DNA of 64,000 nt from an uncultured Prevotella sp. GTDB lineage: Bacteria > Bacteroidota > Bacteroidia > Bacteroidales > Bacteroidaceae. A program made the translations under genes and the position numbers. Under the pieces are notes generated by a model. It made no database searches and was not told the origin of the DNA. It was given only the letters and a program-made list of their open reading frames with translations. The stretch spans positions 22,558 through 86,557 of the forward strand of contig OMXO01000023.1 in NCBI GenBank assembly GCA_900315035.1. Reading direction: 5' to 3'. Below, one piece after another: positions 17,386 to 26,483 of the stretch (position 1 is the stretch's first letter; the number at the start of each line of letters is the position of its first letter).

Positions 17386-17841
17386 TTATTTATTGTTTAT
17401 TATTTTTTCTAATGTCAGAATATTCTGCTTGTCTGTATATTGGTAACTAATCTTATCCATAATCTGTCTTACAAGATGGATACCAAGACCACCAATAGGA
17501 CGTTCCTCTGCTGAGAGTGTGGTGTCAACCTCTTTCTGTTTTGTGGGGTCGAAAGGTGTTCCTGAGTCTCTGATGACTATAGTGAACTTCTGGTTGTCTG
17601 CCTGTACATCGAGATTCACTTCTCCATACGTCCCTTTGGGATAGGCATAATTGACAACATTTACTACAGCTTCCTCTATGGCGAGGTTTAGGTTCATCGT
17701 CGTCATCATGTCAAACCCCAACTCTTCACAGATAGTATCAATAAAGATACTCATCTCTGAGATGGCGTCGATTTCATTAGGAAGTGTAAGACTGCGATGC
17801 AGCATTGCTCCTTCTTGTTTGACTGAGGTTTCTTGTGACAT
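17386..17841 (-). CDS. SpoIIAB/RsbW-like serine kinase (anti-sigma type)
   Basis: A 151-residue GHKL ATPase of the HATPase_c_2 group. N-box NLAIEEAVVNVVNYAY (about 52-67), G1 box RDSGTPFDP (91-99) and G2 box IGGLGIHLVR (116-125) are all present. Family members bind a partner (usually a sigma factor) and phosphorylate the STAS antagonist. This is the first gene of the operon, with a -7 box at 17880-17887. Gram-positive SigB is not expected in Bacteroidota, so its target is unknown; the LuxR-type regulator two genes on is a candidate (inference). Confidence 0.88.
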   Translation of the reverse strand: MSQETSVKQEGAMLHRSLTLPNEIDAISEMSIFIDTICEELGFDMMTTMNLNLAIEEAVVNVVNYAYPKGTYGEVNLDVQADNQKFTIVIRDSGTPFDPTKQKEVDTTLSAEERPIGGLGIHLVRQIMDKISYQYTDKQNILTLEKIINNK

Positions 17842-17879
17842 TACGAACGATTTATTCCTATTATTCTCCGTTTTGTTGG

Positions 17880-17887
17880 CAAAATTA
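17880..17887 (-). promoter_or_regulatory. -7 promoter box for the partner-switch operon
   Basis: The minus strand reads TAATTTTG directly after the terminator of the decarboxylase operon and 38 bases before the ATG at 17841. Confidence 0.6.
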
Positions 17888-17892
17888 ATAAA

Positions 17893-17928
17893 AAATCCCG
17901 TTTCAACAAAATAAAACGGGATTTTTTT
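17893..17928 (-). terminator. Terminator of the sodium-pump decarboxylase operon
   Basis: An 11-bp stem AAATCCCGTTT/AAACGGGATTT with a 10-base loop. On the minus strand the stem is followed by TTTATTAATTTT, 15 bases past the stop of the beta-subunit gene. Confidence 0.85.
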
Positions 17929-17943
17929 GTGATTTACTATCTT

Positions 17944-19101
17944 TTATGAGAGGAATCCAAGCAAGGCACCTGCTGCTACAGCAGATCCAATGACACCTGC
18001 AACGTTCGGACCCATCGCATGCATGAGCAGGAAATTGTGGCGATCGTACTCTAAGCCTAGGTTGTTGCTTATACGTGCTGCCATTGGAACAGCCGACACG
18101 CCAGCATTACCAATCAGTGGGTTCAGTTTCTTTCCCTCTGGCAAGAAGAGATTCATGATCTTCACAAAACATACACCTGAGGCTGTAGCAATCATAAAGG
18201 CCATTGCACCCAAGGCAAAGATCTTGATGGTATTGAAAGTCAGGAACTCAGAGGCCTGTGTTGAACAACCTACGGTAAGACCCAACAGCATCACCACGAT
18301 ATCATTAAGCGCTGCTCCTGCAGTCTTAGCAAGACGAGTGGTTTTGCCACTCTCCTTTAATAGATTGCCGAAGAACAACATTCCTAATAGTGGCAGACCA
18401 GACGGCACAATGAAAGTCGTCAGCAACAATCCGATAATGGGGAAGAGGATACGCTCAGTCTGTGATACTTCGCGTCCTGGCTTCATCTTGATGACGCGCT
18501 CCTTCTTTGTAGTAAGTAGACGCATGATGAAAGGTTGGATCACAGGCACGAGAGCCATGTAAGAATAAGCACAGACAGCAATAGCGCCCATCAAGTTTGG
18601 TGAAAGTTTGGAGCTCAAGAAAATAGCCGTAGGTCCGTCTGCACCACCAATGATGGCGATGCCGGCAGCTTGAGAAGGTTCGAAACCCATTGCCAATGCC
18701 ACCATGTACGCACCAAATATACCAAACTGGGCAGAAGCGCCAATCAGCATTAATTTAGGATTGGCCAGTAGAGCCGTGAAATCTGTCATCGCTCCAATGC
18801 CCAAGAAGATAAGTGGGGGATACCAGCCCTGTCTCACACCTTGATAGAAGATGTTGAGCACTGAGTTGTCTTCATATAGTCCAATCTCCAATCCAGCATC
18901 AGCGCGGAAAGGAATATTGCCAAGAATAATACCCAAACCGATGGGTACGAGCAACAGCGGCTCAAAATCTTTCTTAATGGCAAGCCAAATGAAGAAAGCA
19001 CCCACCGCAATCATAATGAGGTTCCCTACTGTGGCATTTGCGAATGCCGTGTAAGTGAGGAACTCATAGAAATTCTGTATGATAAATTGTCCGAGGTCCA
19101 T
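17944..19101 (-). CDS. Sodium-translocating decarboxylase beta subunit (OadB/MmdB family)
   Basis: A 385-residue integral membrane protein, the family's usual length. It carries GGADGPTAIFLSSKL with Asp155, the residue equivalent to the sodium-coupling aspartate, and a FVPSGLPLLGMLFFGNLLKE block. The subunit decarboxylates carboxybiotin and exports sodium. With mutA/mutB divergently adjacent, methylmalonyl-CoA decarboxylase in succinate-to-propionate conversion is the likely enzyme, although oxaloacetate or glutaconyl-CoA decarboxylase cannot be excluded. It follows the biotin carrier gene by 3 bases. The carboxyltransferase (alpha) gene is not in the window. Confidence 0.93.
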   Translation of the reverse strand: MDLGQFIIQNFYEFLTYTAFANATVGNLIMIAVGAFFIWLAIKKDFEPLLLVPIGLGIILGNIPFRADAGLEIGLYEDNSVLNIFYQGVRQGWYPPLIFLGIGAMTDFTALLANPKLMLIGASAQFGIFGAYMVALAMGFEPSQAAGIAIIGGADGPTAIFLSSKLSPNLMGAIAVCAYSYMALVPVIQPFIMRLLTTKKERVIKMKPGREVSQTERILFPIIGLLLTTFIVPSGLPLLGMLFFGNLLKESGKTTRLAKTAGAALNDIVVMLLGLTVGCSTQASEFLTFNTIKIFALGAMAFMIATASGVCFVKIMNLFLPEGKKLNPLIGNAGVSAVPMAARISNNLGLEYDRHNFLLMHAMGPNVAGVIGSAVAAGALLGFLS

Positions 19102-19104
19102 AGC

Positions 19105-19563
19105 TTATCCAATTGTGAGAAGTACGGCGCCCTCCATGACTGTCTCACCTTGTTGTACGGTGATAGAGGTCACGGTGCCATCGTATTCTGATTCAATGTT
19201 GTTCTGCATCTTCATAGCCTCAAGTACGAGCACTACATCACCCTGTTTTACGGTATCACCTACTTTTACTTTCAGCTCTGTAATAGTGCCAGGTAATGGT
19301 GCCTTAATAGGAGAACCGGCACCAGTAGGTGCTGCAGCTGGAGCAGCAGCCACAGGAGCAGCAGCGGGAGCTACAGATGGACGGGCAACGGGCTTCGGAG
19401 CCTCGACATGCACTTTCTTCAGGGTGCTGGTTGGATTGATGGGTTGCTTCAATTCAACGTCAAAACGGATACCGTTAACGTTTACCTTGGCAACGTTTCC
19501 CTCTACTTCTTCAATCTCTACGTCGTAATCGACGCCTTGTACTTTATATTGATATTTGTTCAT
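19105..19563 (-). CDS. Biotin carrier subunit of the decarboxylase
   Basis: A 152-residue protein. The N-terminal domain is followed by an Ala/Pro-rich linker (about 56-85) and a biotinyl domain (PLPGTITELKVKVGDTVKQG, then LEAMKMQNNIESEYDG). Lys118 in AMKM is the biotin site. It shuttles carboxybiotin between the soluble carboxyltransferase and the membrane beta subunit. The linker is shorter than in many OadA/GcdC proteins but normal for Bacteroidota carriers. It is flanked by beta and gamma subunit genes with 3-base gaps, so translation is likely coupled. Confidence 0.93.
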   Translation of the reverse strand: MNKYQYKVQGVDYDVEIEEVEGNVAKVNVNGIRFDVELKQPINPTSTLKKVHVEAPKPVARPSVAPAAAPVAAAPAAAPTGAGSPIKAPLPGTITELKVKVGDTVKQGDVVLVLEAMKMQNNIESEYDGTVTSITVQQGETVMEGAVLLTIG

Positions 19564-19566
19564 TGT

Positions 19567-20589
19567 TTAACGTATTTCTGGTGTTGTTGGAATTCTGGGT
19601 GCATTGTGCGAAGTCGGAATCATCGGCTTAGAGAAGTGGGTCATCTGACTGCCTTCGTCTGTCCAGTCAGTATTTTTTGTTTTGATGGTGATAATACCTG
19701 ACTCCACGTCGTGAACATCATCTTGATACTGCTTGAGGGCCATCGAAATGACTGCGATATAAACTTCCTTGTCGATACCCTTCGTCTTTAAACCGTCTTG
19801 CAAGATATTACCAGTGGCGTGTGCAATATCATGAGTTATCTCCACAGTCTTGGTGATAGGTTTGATAGGCTGAGTGTTTGCCACCTTCTTTGCTGTGTCG
19901 ATATGGCGCATGATAAGACCAAAAAGCCAGAAGAACAGGAATAGTACTGCTAAACAGAAGAACACGATGCCCATGGCTAAGAGAGTGATGCCGAATCCGT
20001 GTGGATCTTCACGCTTTAACTTGGCATCTTTTGTCTCATCAGTAGCAATGAAGTTCTCTGTGTCGGGAGTAACGTTCTCTGATGACTTTACTGACCAACT
20101 GTTGCCATGACGGGCGTAACTTTGGTCTGCAGCGAGTGCAGGTACCGTGACAGAGTCAATCAGTTCAACGGCATTACCATTATAGAACCCAATCCATACT
20201 GGCTCCGACATAGGAACTTGTAACGTAAGATGCAACTTGCCCTTAGAGGGGTTAGAGTTGGTAAAGAACACAAGGTGTTGCCTGCCACCGAGTTGCGTCC
20301 TTGGGTCACCATTAGGGATGACGCTCATGCGTTTAATTCGCTCAGGCACACTCATCTTTGGATCGAGGACACTGCGGTCTGTTGTGAGATACATACCTCG
20401 GATATTGTAGGTGGTGAACGATGTGTTCTCCAACTCAATCCAGGCCTCACGGTTGCCGTACTCATCCACAATGCTAGCGGTATTATTGGTTAGAACCTCG
20501 TTGAGACGGATGTTCTTGGCTCCTTGAGCCATTACCGCAGAGGCACTTGCCAACAAGATTCCGCTGAGCAATAGTCTGAAGTTATTCAT
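19567..20589 (-). CDS. OadG-like gamma subunit with N-terminal lamin-tail-like domain
   Basis: A 340-residue protein, far longer than ordinary OadG (about 80-100). It has a signal peptide (residues 1-21, ending VMAQ), then a periplasmic domain (about 24-185). This domain starts NIRLNEVLTNNTASIVDEYG and contains REAWIELENTS, which fits a lamin-tail (LTD) fold. A single membrane helix (about 199-226, FGITLLAMGIVFFCLAVLF) and a cytoplasmic tail follow, as in OadG. The gamma subunit anchors and assembles the pump. The extra domain would lie outside the inner membrane. The gene is 3 bases upstream of the carrier gene. Confidence 0.82.
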   Translation of the reverse strand: MNNFRLLLSGILLASASAVMAQGAKNIRLNEVLTNNTASIVDEYGNREAWIELENTSFTTYNIRGMYLTTDRSVLDPKMSVPERIKRMSVIPNGDPRTQLGGRQHLVFFTNSNPSKGKLHLTLQVPMSEPVWIGFYNGNAVELIDSVTVPALAADQSYARHGNSWSVKSSENVTPDTENFIATDETKDAKLKREDPHGFGITLLAMGIVFFCLAVLFLFFWLFGLIMRHIDTAKKVANTQPIKPITKTVEITHDIAHATGNILQDGLKTKGIDKEVYIAVISMALKQYQDDVHDVESGIITIKTKNTDWTDEGSQMTHFSKPMIPTSHNAPRIPTTPEIR

Positions 20590-20621
20590 TTTACTTAATA
20601 GTGTATTATTATGTGTTGATA

Positions 20622-22313
20622 TTATCCACAGAAGAATAGCACAATAATCTGTGCCGTGAAAATTCTCAGGAACATTGACAGTGGGTAAACTGTTGAATAG
20701 CCAATAGCAGGTGCTTCTTTGGAACAGATGCTGTTAGCATAAGCCAGAGCAGGGGGATCGGTATAGGTGCCCGCAATCATGCCCGCAATAGTGAAGTAAT
20801 TGAACTTAAACTTCATACGGGCAATGGGACCAACAATCAGAATTGGTATGATGGTAATCAGGAAACCTGTCAGTACATAGAGCAGACCGTCTCCTTCAAC
20901 TACCGTCTCAAAGAAGTTTGCCCCAGCCTTGATACCTACTGATGCCAGGAAAAGCACCAATCCGATCTCTCGTAACATCATATTGGCCGATGTGGTGGTA
21001 TAAGTTACCAAATGAATCTTATAGCCATAGCGGCCTATGAGGATGGCTATGATAAGTGGACCTCCGGCCAAACCCAGTTTTACGGGTACGGGCATGCCTG
21101 GAATCACCAAGGGGAATGATCCGAAAATCAGACCGAGGAATATGCCCACAAAGATTGTGGCAATGTTGGGCGCGTTCAGTTTCTTTATTGAATTTCCCAT
21201 CTGGTTAGCTACGCGATCAACTGCATCTTCTGGTCCAACAACCATAATCTTGTCACCCACCTGTAAAGGAAGGGCAGCGGAGGCGAAGAGGTCAAGACCA
21301 TGACGGGTTAATCGGGTGACGTTCACACCATGTACACTTGAGAAATGCATAGAAGCAAGCGTCTTTCCGTTGATCTTTGGATTGGTAATAAGAATGCGCT
21401 TCGAAACCAATGGCTGATCTTGCTGCTCGAAATCGATGTCGAGTTTCGGCCCTATAAATGCCATGATAGCTTCCTGATCAGCTTCTGCACACACAATCAG
21501 CATTTGGTCACCTACATGGAATACTGTATCGCGATTAGGGATGCACAACTCTCCTTGGTGGACGAGTCTTGAAACCACAAAGTCACGGTTTAAAAAGTCA
21601 TGAACTTGTAACAGCGACTTCCCTTCCAGATATTTGTTGGTCACCTCCAAATGCATCTTATAAGGTTTCTTGTTCGTCTTGGTGCCTTCCATGCTTTCCA
21701 GTTCAGCCTCTTCTTGCTCCAGTTTCACTTTACACATGTACCTTATTAATATAGTAGCGCCGATAATTCCCAGTACACCAAGTGGATAAGCACAAGCATA
21801 AGCCGATGCAATCTGCGGAGCACCATTGGGGAATACCGTTGTCAGTGCCTCGTTCGCAGCACCAAGACCTGGGGTGTTAGTAACTGCGCCGTAGAGCGTA
21901 CCAACCATCATTGGTAGGTTCGTTACGATACTTGTGTCGAAGAAGATGTAATAGCAGGCAAACATCACCAGAATGTTCAGCAAGATAGCACTTGCTGCCA
22001 GCCCGTTCAACTTGATGCCTGCTGTGCCAAAACTCTCAAAGAAACCTGGTCCCACTTGCATACCGATCATGAACACGAAAAGAATCAGTCCGAAATCTTG
22101 TACGAAAGTAAGGATTGGTGTTGGGGCAGTAAATCCGATATGCCCGGCAAGAATACCAGCAAAAAGTACGAAGGTTACGCCAAGAGAGATGCCGAAGACC
22201 TTAATTTTACCGAGATAGACACCTATAGCGATGACAATTGCATAGAGTAACGTGATATGCGCTACCGAATCAGTTGTCAGGAATAGGTCTTTTAACCATT
22301 GAAATGACTCCAT
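20622..22313 (-). CDS. AspT/YidE-type transporter with two RCK_C domains
   Basis: A 563-residue protein with membrane blocks at both ends (about five to six segments each). Two TrkA-C-like domains lie between them (each with a [13 protein letters not shown]- or [13 protein letters not shown]-type start). This is the layout of the AspT aspartate:alanine exchanger family, which also includes the Corynebacterium succinate exporter SucE (from memory). The longest frame starts 42 bases further up, but a -7 box at 22353-22360 overlaps that start, so the ATG at 22313 is chosen. Its place ahead of the decarboxylase genes and divergent from mutA suggests a dicarboxylate substrate (inference). Confidence 0.85.
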   Translation of the reverse strand: MESFQWLKDLFLTTDSVAHITLLYAIVIAIGVYLGKIKVFGISLGVTFVLFAGILAGHIGFTAPTPILTFVQDFGLILFVFMIGMQVGPGFFESFGTAGIKLNGLAASAILLNILVMFACYYIFFDTSIVTNLPMMVGTLYGAVTNTPGLGAANEALTTVFPNGAPQIASAYACAYPLGVLGIIGATILIRYMCKVKLEQEEAELESMEGTKTNKKPYKMHLEVTNKYLEGKSLLQVHDFLNRDFVVSRLVHQGELCIPNRDTVFHVGDQMLIVCAEADQEAIMAFIGPKLDIDFEQQDQPLVSKRILITNPKINGKTLASMHFSSVHGVNVTRLTRHGLDLFASAALPLQVGDKIMVVGPEDAVDRVANQMGNSIKKLNAPNIATIFVGIFLGLIFGSFPLVIPGMPVPVKLGLAGGPLIIAILIGRYGYKIHLVTYTTTSANMMLREIGLVLFLASVGIKAGANFFETVVEGDGLLYVLTGFLITIIPILIVGPIARMKFKFNYFTIAGMIAGTYTDPPALAYANSICSKEAPAIGYSTVYPLSMFLRIFTAQIIVLFFCG

Positions 22314-22352
22314 AATCTTTACTAACTTTTCCTTTCTCTCATTTTTACGCTG

Positions 22353-22360
22353 CAAAGTTA
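22353..22360 (-). promoter_or_regulatory. -7 promoter box for the transporter/decarboxylase operon
   Basis: The minus strand reads TAACTTTG, 39 bases before the ATG at 22313. It rules out the longer frame that opens at 22355. Confidence 0.65.
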
Positions 22361-22465
22361 CTCAAAAATTGCGCATTATTAGCATTTCTGTGCATTTAAT
22401 TTTGAATAAAAAGTGATTTTTTATTTCTTTCACAATTCAAACGGCCGATTTGGGCAAAAAGTTTG

Positions 22466-22473
22466 TATCTTTG
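22466..22473 (+). promoter_or_regulatory. -7 promoter box for mutA/mutB
   Basis: TATCTTTG, 52 bases before the mutA ATG at 22526. About 105 bases separate it from the divergent transporter promoter. Confidence 0.65.
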
Positions 22474-22525
22474 TCGGCTGTTAAGTGAAACTTAAAACAA
22501 ACTTATATAATAATTTAACGCAATT

Positions 22526-24379
22526 ATGGCAGACAAAGAAAAACTCTTTACCGAGTTTACTGCGCCAACCACCCAAGAGTGGCTTGACAAAATCGAAGTG
22601 GACCTGAAAGGTGCCGACTTTCAAAAACGCTTGGTATGGAGAACCAATGAAGGTTTTAATGTACAGCCCTTCTATCGCCGTGAAGATCTGGCGAATCTGA
22701 AAACTCCCGATGCTCTTCCTGGAGAGTTCCCGTACGTACGTGGTAATAAGAAGGACTCAAATGTATGGTATGTTCGGCAGAACATATTGGTAGATGATCC
22801 TAAAGAAGCTAACAAGAAGGCGCTTGATATCCTTAACAAGGGTATCGACTCTCTTGGGTTTAAGCTCCCGGGAAAGTTGGTCTCAAAGGATACTGTAGAG
22901 GCTTTGCTTGACAATATCTTCTGTGATATCGTTGAAGTGAATTTCTGTACATGTCCGCGCCATTCTGTTGAATTGGCTCAGATTCTTGTTGAATATTTCA
23001 GCAAAAAGGGCTATGACAAGGAAAAGGTGGTAGGCTCTATTGAGTGGGATCCTATGCAAAAGCTGGTGATGAAGGGTAAGGATGTGACTCCAGTCTTAGC
23101 GATTGCTCCTCAGTTAGTAGAGGCTCTGAAAGATTATCCAAATTTCCGTTGTGTTGCTGTCAATTCTAATGCCTTGAATAATGCAGGTGCTTATATCGTC
23201 CAGGAGTTGGGCTATGCTCTAGCATGGGGTAATGAGTATCTTCAGCAGCTCACGGATGCAGGTGTGGATGTGGATCTCGCAGCTAAGAGCATCAAGTTCA
23301 ATATGGGCGTTAGCGAGAACTACTTCATGGAGATTGCTAAGTTCCGTGCTGCCCGTTTACTCTGGGCTCAGATTGTTAAGCAGTACGAGCCTAAGTCAGA
23401 TTGTGCCTGCAAGATGATTGTCAATGCAACAACCTCTACATATAATCAGACGCTGTTTGATTCTTATGTGAATCTACTTCGTTCTCAGACAGAAGCTATG
23501 AGTGCTGCTTTGGGTAGTGTTCATTCGATGGTGGTTACGCCGTTTGATGCGCCTTATGAAGAGGCAACCGATTTCTCAGAGCGCATCGCCCGCAACCAGC
23601 AGTTGCTGATTAAGGAGGAAAGCCATTTCGATCGCATTGTCGATCCATCTGCCGGTTCTTACTATATTGAGCACCTTACTGATGCGCTGGCTACTGAGGC
23701 TTGGAAGATATTCCTGAAGGTAGAAGAGGAGGGAGGCTTCCTCGCTGCTGTTAAGGCAGGAACTATCCAGGATGATATCAACGCCACCAATGTGAAGCGT
23801 CATGGCGATGCTGCCAAGCGTAAGGAGTTCTTGCTGGGTACTAACCAGTTCCCTAACTTCACAGAGAAGAGCGAGGGCAAGAAAGCTAAGGCTTGTGGCT
23901 GCTGTTGCGGTCATGCAGATGAAGAGGAGCATCCCTTCAAGGCTATCTCTTCAACCCGTTTGGCTGCAGACTTCGAGGATCTCCGCATCCACACCGAGGA
24001 GACCAAGGTTCCTACCGCTTTCATGCTGACAATAGGTAATCTTGCTATGCGTCAGGCTCGTGCACAGTTCTCTTGCAATTTCCTGGCATGTGCAGGTTAT
24101 AAGGTTATTGACAACCTAGGTTTCAAAACTGTTGAAGAGGGTGTAGATGCAGCGCTCGAGGCTAAAGCAGACATTGTTGTTATCTGTTCTTCGGATGATG
24201 AGTATGCTGAGTACGCTATCCCTGCTTTCAAGTATTTGAATGGCCGTGCGATGTTCGTCGTAGCTGGTGCTCCAGCTTGTATGGAGGACCTGAAGGCTGC
24301 TGGTATTGAGAACTATATTCACGTAAAATGCAACGTTCTTGAGACTTTGAAAGAATATAATCAGAAACTTGGTATTTAA
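22526..24379 (+). CDS. mutA: methylmalonyl-CoA mutase small (beta) subunit
   Basis: A 617-residue protein with a mutase-type TIM barrel (AALGSVHSMVVTPFDAP, RIVDPSAGSYYIEHLTD) and a C-terminal cobalamin-domain relic. The relic has no DxHxxG motif, as expected for the non-catalytic subunit. With MutB it interconverts succinyl-CoA and methylmalonyl-CoA. A Cys/His-rich insert (KACGCCCGHADEEEH, Cys 457-461) lies in the linker between barrel and C-terminal domain. The ATG follows a -7 box by 52 bases. mutB starts 19 bases downstream. Confidence 0.95.
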   Translation: MADKEKLFTEFTAPTTQEWLDKIEVDLKGADFQKRLVWRTNEGFNVQPFYRREDLANLKTPDALPGEFPYVRGNKKDSNVWYVRQNILVDDPKEANKKALDILNKGIDSLGFKLPGKLVSKDTVEALLDNIFCDIVEVNFCTCPRHSVELAQILVEYFSKKGYDKEKVVGSIEWDPMQKLVMKGKDVTPVLAIAPQLVEALKDYPNFRCVAVNSNALNNAGAYIVQELGYALAWGNEYLQQLTDAGVDVDLAAKSIKFNMGVSENYFMEIAKFRAARLLWAQIVKQYEPKSDCACKMIVNATTSTYNQTLFDSYVNLLRSQTEAMSAALGSVHSMVVTPFDAPYEEATDFSERIARNQQLLIKEESHFDRIVDPSAGSYYIEHLTDALATEAWKIFLKVEEEGGFLAAVKAGTIQDDINATNVKRHGDAAKRKEFLLGTNQFPNFTEKSEGKKAKACGCCCGHADEEEHPFKAISSTRLAADFEDLRIHTEETKVPTAFMLTIGNLAMRQARAQFSCNFLACAGYKVIDNLGFKTVEEGVDAALEAKADIVVICSSDDEYAEYAIPAFKYLNGRAMFVVAGAPACMEDLKAAGIENYIHVKCNVLETLKEYNQKLGI

Positions 24380-24398
24380 ATGATAGGAGACTTGAATT

Positions 24399-26474
24399 AT
24401 GCGTAAACAATTTAAAGATATTGATATCTATGCAGGCATCAAGGCTCAAGATGGTGCCAAGTGGATTAAAGACAATGGAATGAGGTTAGACCCGTTTATA
24501 CAAAAGAAGACCTGGAAGGTATGGAACACCTCGACTTCACAGCAGGTATTCCTCCTTATCTGCGTGGTCCGTATTCGATGATGTATCCCTTCCGCCCGTG
24601 GACTATCCGTCAGTATGCCGGATTCTCTACCGCTGAAGAGTCGAATGCATTCTATCGCCGTAATTTGGCTTCTGGTCAGAAGGGCCTTTCTGTAGCCTTT
24701 GATTTGCCTACTCATCGTGGTTACGACCCGGATAATGCTCGTGTAGTAGGTGATGTGGGTAAGGCCGGCGTATCTATCTGTAACGAGGAAAACATGAAGG
24801 TGCTCTTCTCTGGCATCCCCTTGAACAAGATGTCCGTCTCTATGACAATGAACGGTGCCGTATTGCCTATCTTGGCATTCTACATCGTAGCAGGTCTGGA
24901 GCAGGGCGCTCAGCTCGAGGAAATGGCGGGAACTATCCAGAACGATATCCTTAAGGAGTTCATGGTGCGTAACACCTATATTTATCCTCCTGCTTTCTCG
25001 ATGAAGATTATTGCAGATATCTTCGAGTATACCTCACAGAAGATGCCAAAGTTCAACTCTATCTCTATCTCAGGCTATCACATGCAGGAGGCTGGTGCTA
25101 CTGCAGATATTGAGTTGGCTTACACTTTGGCTGATGGTATGGATTACCTGCGCACAGGCGTAAATGCCGGCATTGATGTAGATGCTTTCGCTCCTCGTCT
25201 GAGCTTCTTCTGGGCCATCGGCATGAACCACTTCATGGAGATTGCCAAGATGCGTGCTGGTCGTCTGTTGTGGGCTAAGATTGTGAAGAGCTTTGGTGCC
25301 AAGAATCCTAAGTCGCTGGCACTCCGTACTCACTCACAAACTTCTGGTTGGTCACTCACGGAGCAGGATCCTTTCAACAATGTTGGTCGTACCTGTATCG
25401 AGGCTATGGCTGCTGTGCTGGGTCATACTCAGTCATTGCATACCAATGCTCTTGATGAGGCTATTGCTCTTCCTACCGATTTCTCGGCTCGTATCGCTCG
25501 TAATACCCAGATTTATATTCAGAACGAAACAAAGGTGTGCAAGCAGATTGACCCATGGGCAGGCTCTTACTATGTGGAGACGCTGACCAACGAACTGGTT
25601 CACAAGGCTTGGGAGCATATCCAGGAGATTGAGAAGCTGGGTGGTATGGCTAAGGCTATTGAGACTGGTCTTCCCAAGATGCGTATCGAGGAGGCTGCAG
25701 CCCGTACTCAGGCTCGTATTGATAGTGGTGTGCAGACCATCGTAGGTACCAATAAGTATCGCCTGGAGCATGAGGATCCTATTGATATCCTCGAGGTGGA
25801 TAATACAGCAGTTCGTAAGCAGCAGGAGGAGAGCCTGGCTCAGGTTCGTGCTTCTCGCGATGAGGCTGCTTGTCAGGCAGCACTCAAGGCTATTACCGAT
25901 TGTGTGCGTGAGTTTAACGAGGGCAAGAAGAGCGAGAACAACCTGCTCGATCTCGCTGTTAAGGCTGCTCAGTTGCGATGCACATTGGGTGAGATTTCAG
26001 ATGCCTGCGAAGAGATTGTAGGCCGTTATAAAGCAGTAATCAGAACAATTTCAGGCGTGTATAGTTCAGAATCAAAGAACGATAGCGACTTCGAGTTGGC
26101 TTGCAAGCTGACTGATTGGTCACGACCGTGGTGCAAAGGTCGTTGCTACGGGTTATGCCGACTGTGGTTTCGATGTCGATATGGGACCATTGTTCCAGAC
26201 TCCAGAAGAGGCAGCCCGTGAGGCTGTCGAGAACGATGTTCATTGTGTAGGTTGTTCTTCACTCGCAGCTGGTCACAAGACTCTTATTCCGCAACTTATT
26301 GAGGAACTCAAGAAACTGGGTCGTGATGATATTATGGTGATTGCAGGTGGTGTGATTCCCGCACAGGACTATGACTTCCTCTATAAGGCTGGTGTCGCAG
26401 CTATCTTTGGTCCAGGTACTTCTGTGGCTAAGGCCGCTGTCGAGATGATGAAGATATTGCTCGATAAAGAGTAA
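24399..26474 (+). pseudogene. mutB: methylmalonyl-CoA mutase large subunit, broken by two frameshifting deletions
   Basis: Almost the whole catalytic subunit is recognisable but in three pieces. The N-terminus (24399 to about 24480, MRKQFKDIDIYAGIKAQDG) is in one frame. The barrel (about 24482-26116, [17 protein letters not shown] onward, with [19 protein letters not shown]) is in a second. The cobalamin domain (from about 26118, [27 protein letters not shown]) is back in the first. At both joints residues conserved in the family are missing: roughly ten before VRPVYTK and roughly twenty before GHDRG. The rest is well preserved, so assembly error or very recent loss fits better than old decay. 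An intact gene would be expected for propionate formation. Confidence 0.9.
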
Positions 26475-26483
26475 ACAAAAAGA

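Noticed and set aside
22314-22355. Longer N-terminus of the AspT-type transporter
   Set aside because: A -7 box overlaps the upstream start, so the message cannot contain it.
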